From NCBI GenBank assembly GCA_026398695.1, contig JAPLSJ010000070.1:1-39946 (forward strand): a DNA stretch of 39,946 bases, given 5' to 3'. The notes beneath the pieces are model-generated. The model saw only the letters and a program-made list of their open reading frames with translations. It was not told where the DNA came from and did not search any database. Positions 37,999 through 39,946 of the stretch are shown piece by piece (the first letter of the stretch is position 1; the number at the start of each line of letters is the position of its first letter). The position numbers and the translations under genes are program-made. Source of the DNA: Arenimonas sp. (lineage in GTDB: Bacteria; Pseudomonadota; Gammaproteobacteria; Xanthomonadales; Xanthomonadaceae).

Positions 37999-39333
37999 TC
38001 AGAAGCTGGGTCGGAACAAATCATTATAGAAGGCCAACCCCATCAGCCCGGCAAGGAACACCAGACCGACGTATTGGCCCGCCATGAGGGCTCGCTCCCC
38101 GACCGGGCTGCCTTTGGCCAGCTCGATAAGGTAATACAGCAGGTGCCCCCCATCCAAGACCGGGATGGGCAGCAGGTTCATGATGCACAGGCTCAGGGAC
38201 AGGATCGCCAGGAAGCTCAGGAACCAGGCCGGGCCCAGGCTGGCGCTGCCGTTGGCGACCCGGGCGATGGTGATCGGGCCGGAAATGTTCTGCAGCGAGG
38301 CCTGCCCGGTGACCATGCGGCCCAGCATTTTCAGCACGTCCGAGGTCATCTGGCCGGTCTGGGACAGGGCCTCGGGGACGGCCTGCAGGGGGCCGAAGCG
38401 CAGTACGGCGTCCTGGGCGGGCAGCATGGGGTTGATGCCCAGGATCCAGCGGGGCCGGCCCTCGATCTCCACCAGGCGCGGGTCCACCTGCACCAATTCG
38501 GTGCGTCCGTCGCGCTCGATGCGCAAGTCCAGGGTCTGGCCGTTGCGCGCGGCCACCTGAACGGCCGGCCCGATCTGCACGTAGTCGAGGATGGCCTGGT
38601 CGCCGACCGCGGTGATGCGGTCGCCGGGCAGCAGCTGGCCCTCGGCGGCGCTTCCCTCGTTCACCGAACCCACCACCGGCGGGGCTTCGAGACTCAGGCC
38701 CAGGTCCGAGAACGGCCGCTGTTCGCTGACCTGCAGGTCCGGGCGGTCCAGCGGCAGCACGCGCACGCGCTCTTCGCCGGACGCGGTGCGCACCCGGACC
38801 GGCGTCGATTCGCGCGCCATGACCGCGTTCGACAGGGCGATGCCGGCCTCGGTGAGGCTGCGCGTCTCGCGGTCGCCCACGGCCAGCAGGCGGTCGCCGG
38901 ACTGGAACCCGACGCTGGCGGCAAGGCCCTGCGCGCGGTTGATCTGGGGTGGGTAGTCGGGCTTGCCGATCACGAACATCAGCCACAGCAGGGCGATGCA
39001 CAGCAGCAGGTTGGCCAGCGGGCCGGCGGCCACGATGGCGATGCGCTGCCAGACCGTCTTGGCGTTGAAGCTCAGGTGGCGGTCGGCCGGGGCCACTTCG
39101 GTTTCGCGCTCGTCGAGCATCTTCACGTAGCCGCCCAGCGGCAGCATGGCCAGCACGTATTCGGTGCCGTCCTTGCCCACGTGGGTGTACAGGGGCTTGC
39201 CGAAGCCCACCGAGAAGCGCAGCACGCGCACGCCGCAGCGGCGCGCCACCCAGTAGTGGCCGAACTCGTGGAAGGTGACGAGGATGCCCAGGCTGACCAG
39301 CAGCCACCACACCGACCCGAAGAACTCCGTCAT
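37999..39333 (-). CDS. rseP: Regulator of sigma-E protease RseP
   Basis: Site-2 intramembrane zinc protease that cuts anti-sigma-E (RseA) and clears signal peptides. Zinc ligands are H22-E23-F-G-H26 in the first membrane helix and the Asp of P-V-L-D-G-G-H near the C-terminus. Two tandem periplasmic PDZ domains lie between (first after [13 protein letters not shown], second with [12 protein letters not shown]). Four membrane segments are visible. Length 444 aa. The ATG overlaps the dxr stop as ATGA. It precedes bamA, a typical sigma-E/envelope arrangement. Confidence 0.97.
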   Translation of the reverse strand: MTEFFGSVWWLLVSLGILVTFHEFGHYWVARRCGVRVLRFSVGFGKPLYTHVGKDGTEYVLAMLPLGGYVKMLDERETEVAPADRHLSFNAKTVWQRIAIVAAGPLANLLLCIALLWLMFVIGKPDYPPQINRAQGLAASVGFQSGDRLLAVGDRETRSLTEAGIALSNAVMARESTPVRVRTASGEERVRVLPLDRPDLQVSEQRPFSDLGLSLEAPPVVGSVNEGSAAEGQLLPGDRITAVGDQAILDYVQIGPAVQVAARNGQTLDLRIERDGRTELVQVDPRLVEIEGRPRWILGINPMLPAQDAVLRFGPLQAVPEALSQTGQMTSDVLKMLGRMVTGQASLQNISGPITIARVANGSASLGPAWFLSFLAILSLSLCIMNLLPIPVLDGGHLLYYLIELAKGSPVGERALMAGQYVGLVFLAGLMGLAFYNDLFRPSF

Positions 39334-39946
39334 GCGCGCATCCCTGGGATCAGTGCTTGGGCCATGCGCCGGGCCGCGGCGTCGGTGTCCATCCGCTGGG
39401 CCAGGTCGCCGGCCGGTCCGCCGGGAAGGGCGTCGAGGCAGGCCTGGATCAGGTCAGGGATGCCTAGGAAACCGAGTCGGCCCTGAAGAAAAGCTGAAAC
39501 AGCGATTTCGTTGGCCGCGTTCAGGATGGCCGGGGCGCTGCCGCCGGCCTCCAGCACGCGGAAGGCGAGGCCCAGGCAGGGGAACGCGGCCAGGTCGGGC
39601 GCCTCGAAATCGAAGCGCGCCAGCGCCGCCAGGTCCAGCGGCGCCACGCCCGAGTCGATGCGCTCGGGCCAGGCCAGGCCGTAGGCCAGGGCGGTGCGCA
39701 TGTCCGGGTTGCCCAACTGCGCCAATACCGAGCCGTCCACGTAGTCCACCAGGGAGTGGATGACGCTCTGCGGGTGCACCACCACTTCGATGCGCGAGGC
39801 CGGCACGTCGAACAGGTAGCGGGCCTCGATGACTTCCAGGCCCTTGTTCATCAGCGTGGCCGAGTCCACCGAGATCTTGCGGCCCATCACCCAGTTCGGA
39901 TGCGCGCAGGCCTGCTCCGGCGTCGCCGCGGCCATGCGCTCGGCGC
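39330..39946 (-). CDS. dxr: 1-deoxy-D-xylulose 5-phosphate reductoisomerase (C-terminal part)
   Basis: MEP-pathway enzyme that rearranges and reduces DXP to MEP with NADPH. Only the C-terminal half is in the window; the gene continues past the right edge. The substrate and metal region is clear: [24 protein letters not shown], then [13 protein letters not shown] and the [14 protein letters not shown] segment, and the C-terminal helical domain with [12 protein letters not shown]. The stop overlaps the rseP start. Confidence 0.96.
   Translation of the reverse strand, partial: AERMAAATPEQACAHPNWVMGRKISVDSATLMNKGLEVIEARYLFDVPASRIEVVVHPQSVIHSLVDYVDGSVLAQLGNPDMRTALAYGLAWPERIDSGVAPLDLAALARFDFEAPDLAAFPCLGLAFRVLEAGGSAPAILNAANEIAVSAFLQGRLGFLGIPDLIQACLDALPGGPAGDLAQRMDTDAAARRMAQALIPGMRA

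Overview
The window is a dense stretch of core bacterial chromosome, very GC-rich by eye, with almost no intergenic space. Gene content and order point to Gammaproteobacteria, order Xanthomonadales (Xanthomonadaceae/Lysobacteraceae). The evidence is the blocks leuS-lptE-holA-nadD-rsfS-rlmH-maf-rng-yhdP-tldD and dxr-rseP-bamA-lpxD-fabZ-lpxA-lpxB-rnhB-dnaE-accA, plus lineage-style additions such as the kinase/SUMF protein and a small extra gene between rnhB and dnaE. I cannot fix the genus from sequence alone.

Layout. (1) 1-7.45 kb, minus strand: the start of an S26 signal-peptidase-like gene (cut by the window edge), a secreted protein of unknown function, a YhhQ queuosine-precursor transporter, a DUF502 membrane protein, a membrane Ser/Thr kinase with a formylglycine-enzyme-like C-terminal domain, a DUF4442 thioesterase-like protein, the thioredoxin/TPR chaperone CnoX, and a secreted M38-type amidohydrolase. 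(2) 7.6-23.3 kb, mostly plus strand: leuS, lptE, holA, nadD, rsfS, rlmH, maf, rng, yhdP, tldD, then pmbA and a DUF4870 membrane protein. Only darP (yjgA) is on the minus strand here, sandwiched between tldD and pmbA. A strong intrinsic terminator closes this side at 23,350-23,380. (3) 23.4-39.95 kb, all minus strand. Read in transcription order from the right edge it runs dxr (partial), rseP, bamA, lpxD, fabZ, lpxA, lpxB, rnhB, an unnamed DUF1232-like gene, dnaE, accA, tilS, xseB, ispA.

How it fits together. The right block is an envelope and precursor module: MEP isoprenoid synthesis (dxr, ispA), malonyl-CoA (accA), hydroxyacyl-ACP dehydration (fabZ), lipid A acylation and disaccharide formation (lpxD, lpxA, lpxB), outer-membrane protein assembly (bamA) and sigma-E proteolysis (rseP). 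DNA synthesis genes (dnaE, rnhB, xseB) are woven in. The middle block joins LPS export (lptE) and envelope lipid homeostasis (yhdP) to ribosome biology (leuS, rsfS, rlmH, rng, darP), replication (holA), NAD synthesis (nadD) and the TldD/TldE protease.

I saw no tRNA or rRNA gene, CRISPR array, insertion sequence or prophage, and no gene-free gap longer than about 170 bases. The window does not contain a convincing new multi-gene system. The most interesting signals are small: an S26 peptidase homologue whose catalytic lysine position reads serine, a receptor-like kinase with a SUMF domain that lacks an obvious catalytic cysteine and a CRP/Clp-type site in front of it, a 14-bp-periodic TCTAG triplet in the accA promoter, and several dyads placed on promoters or start sites.
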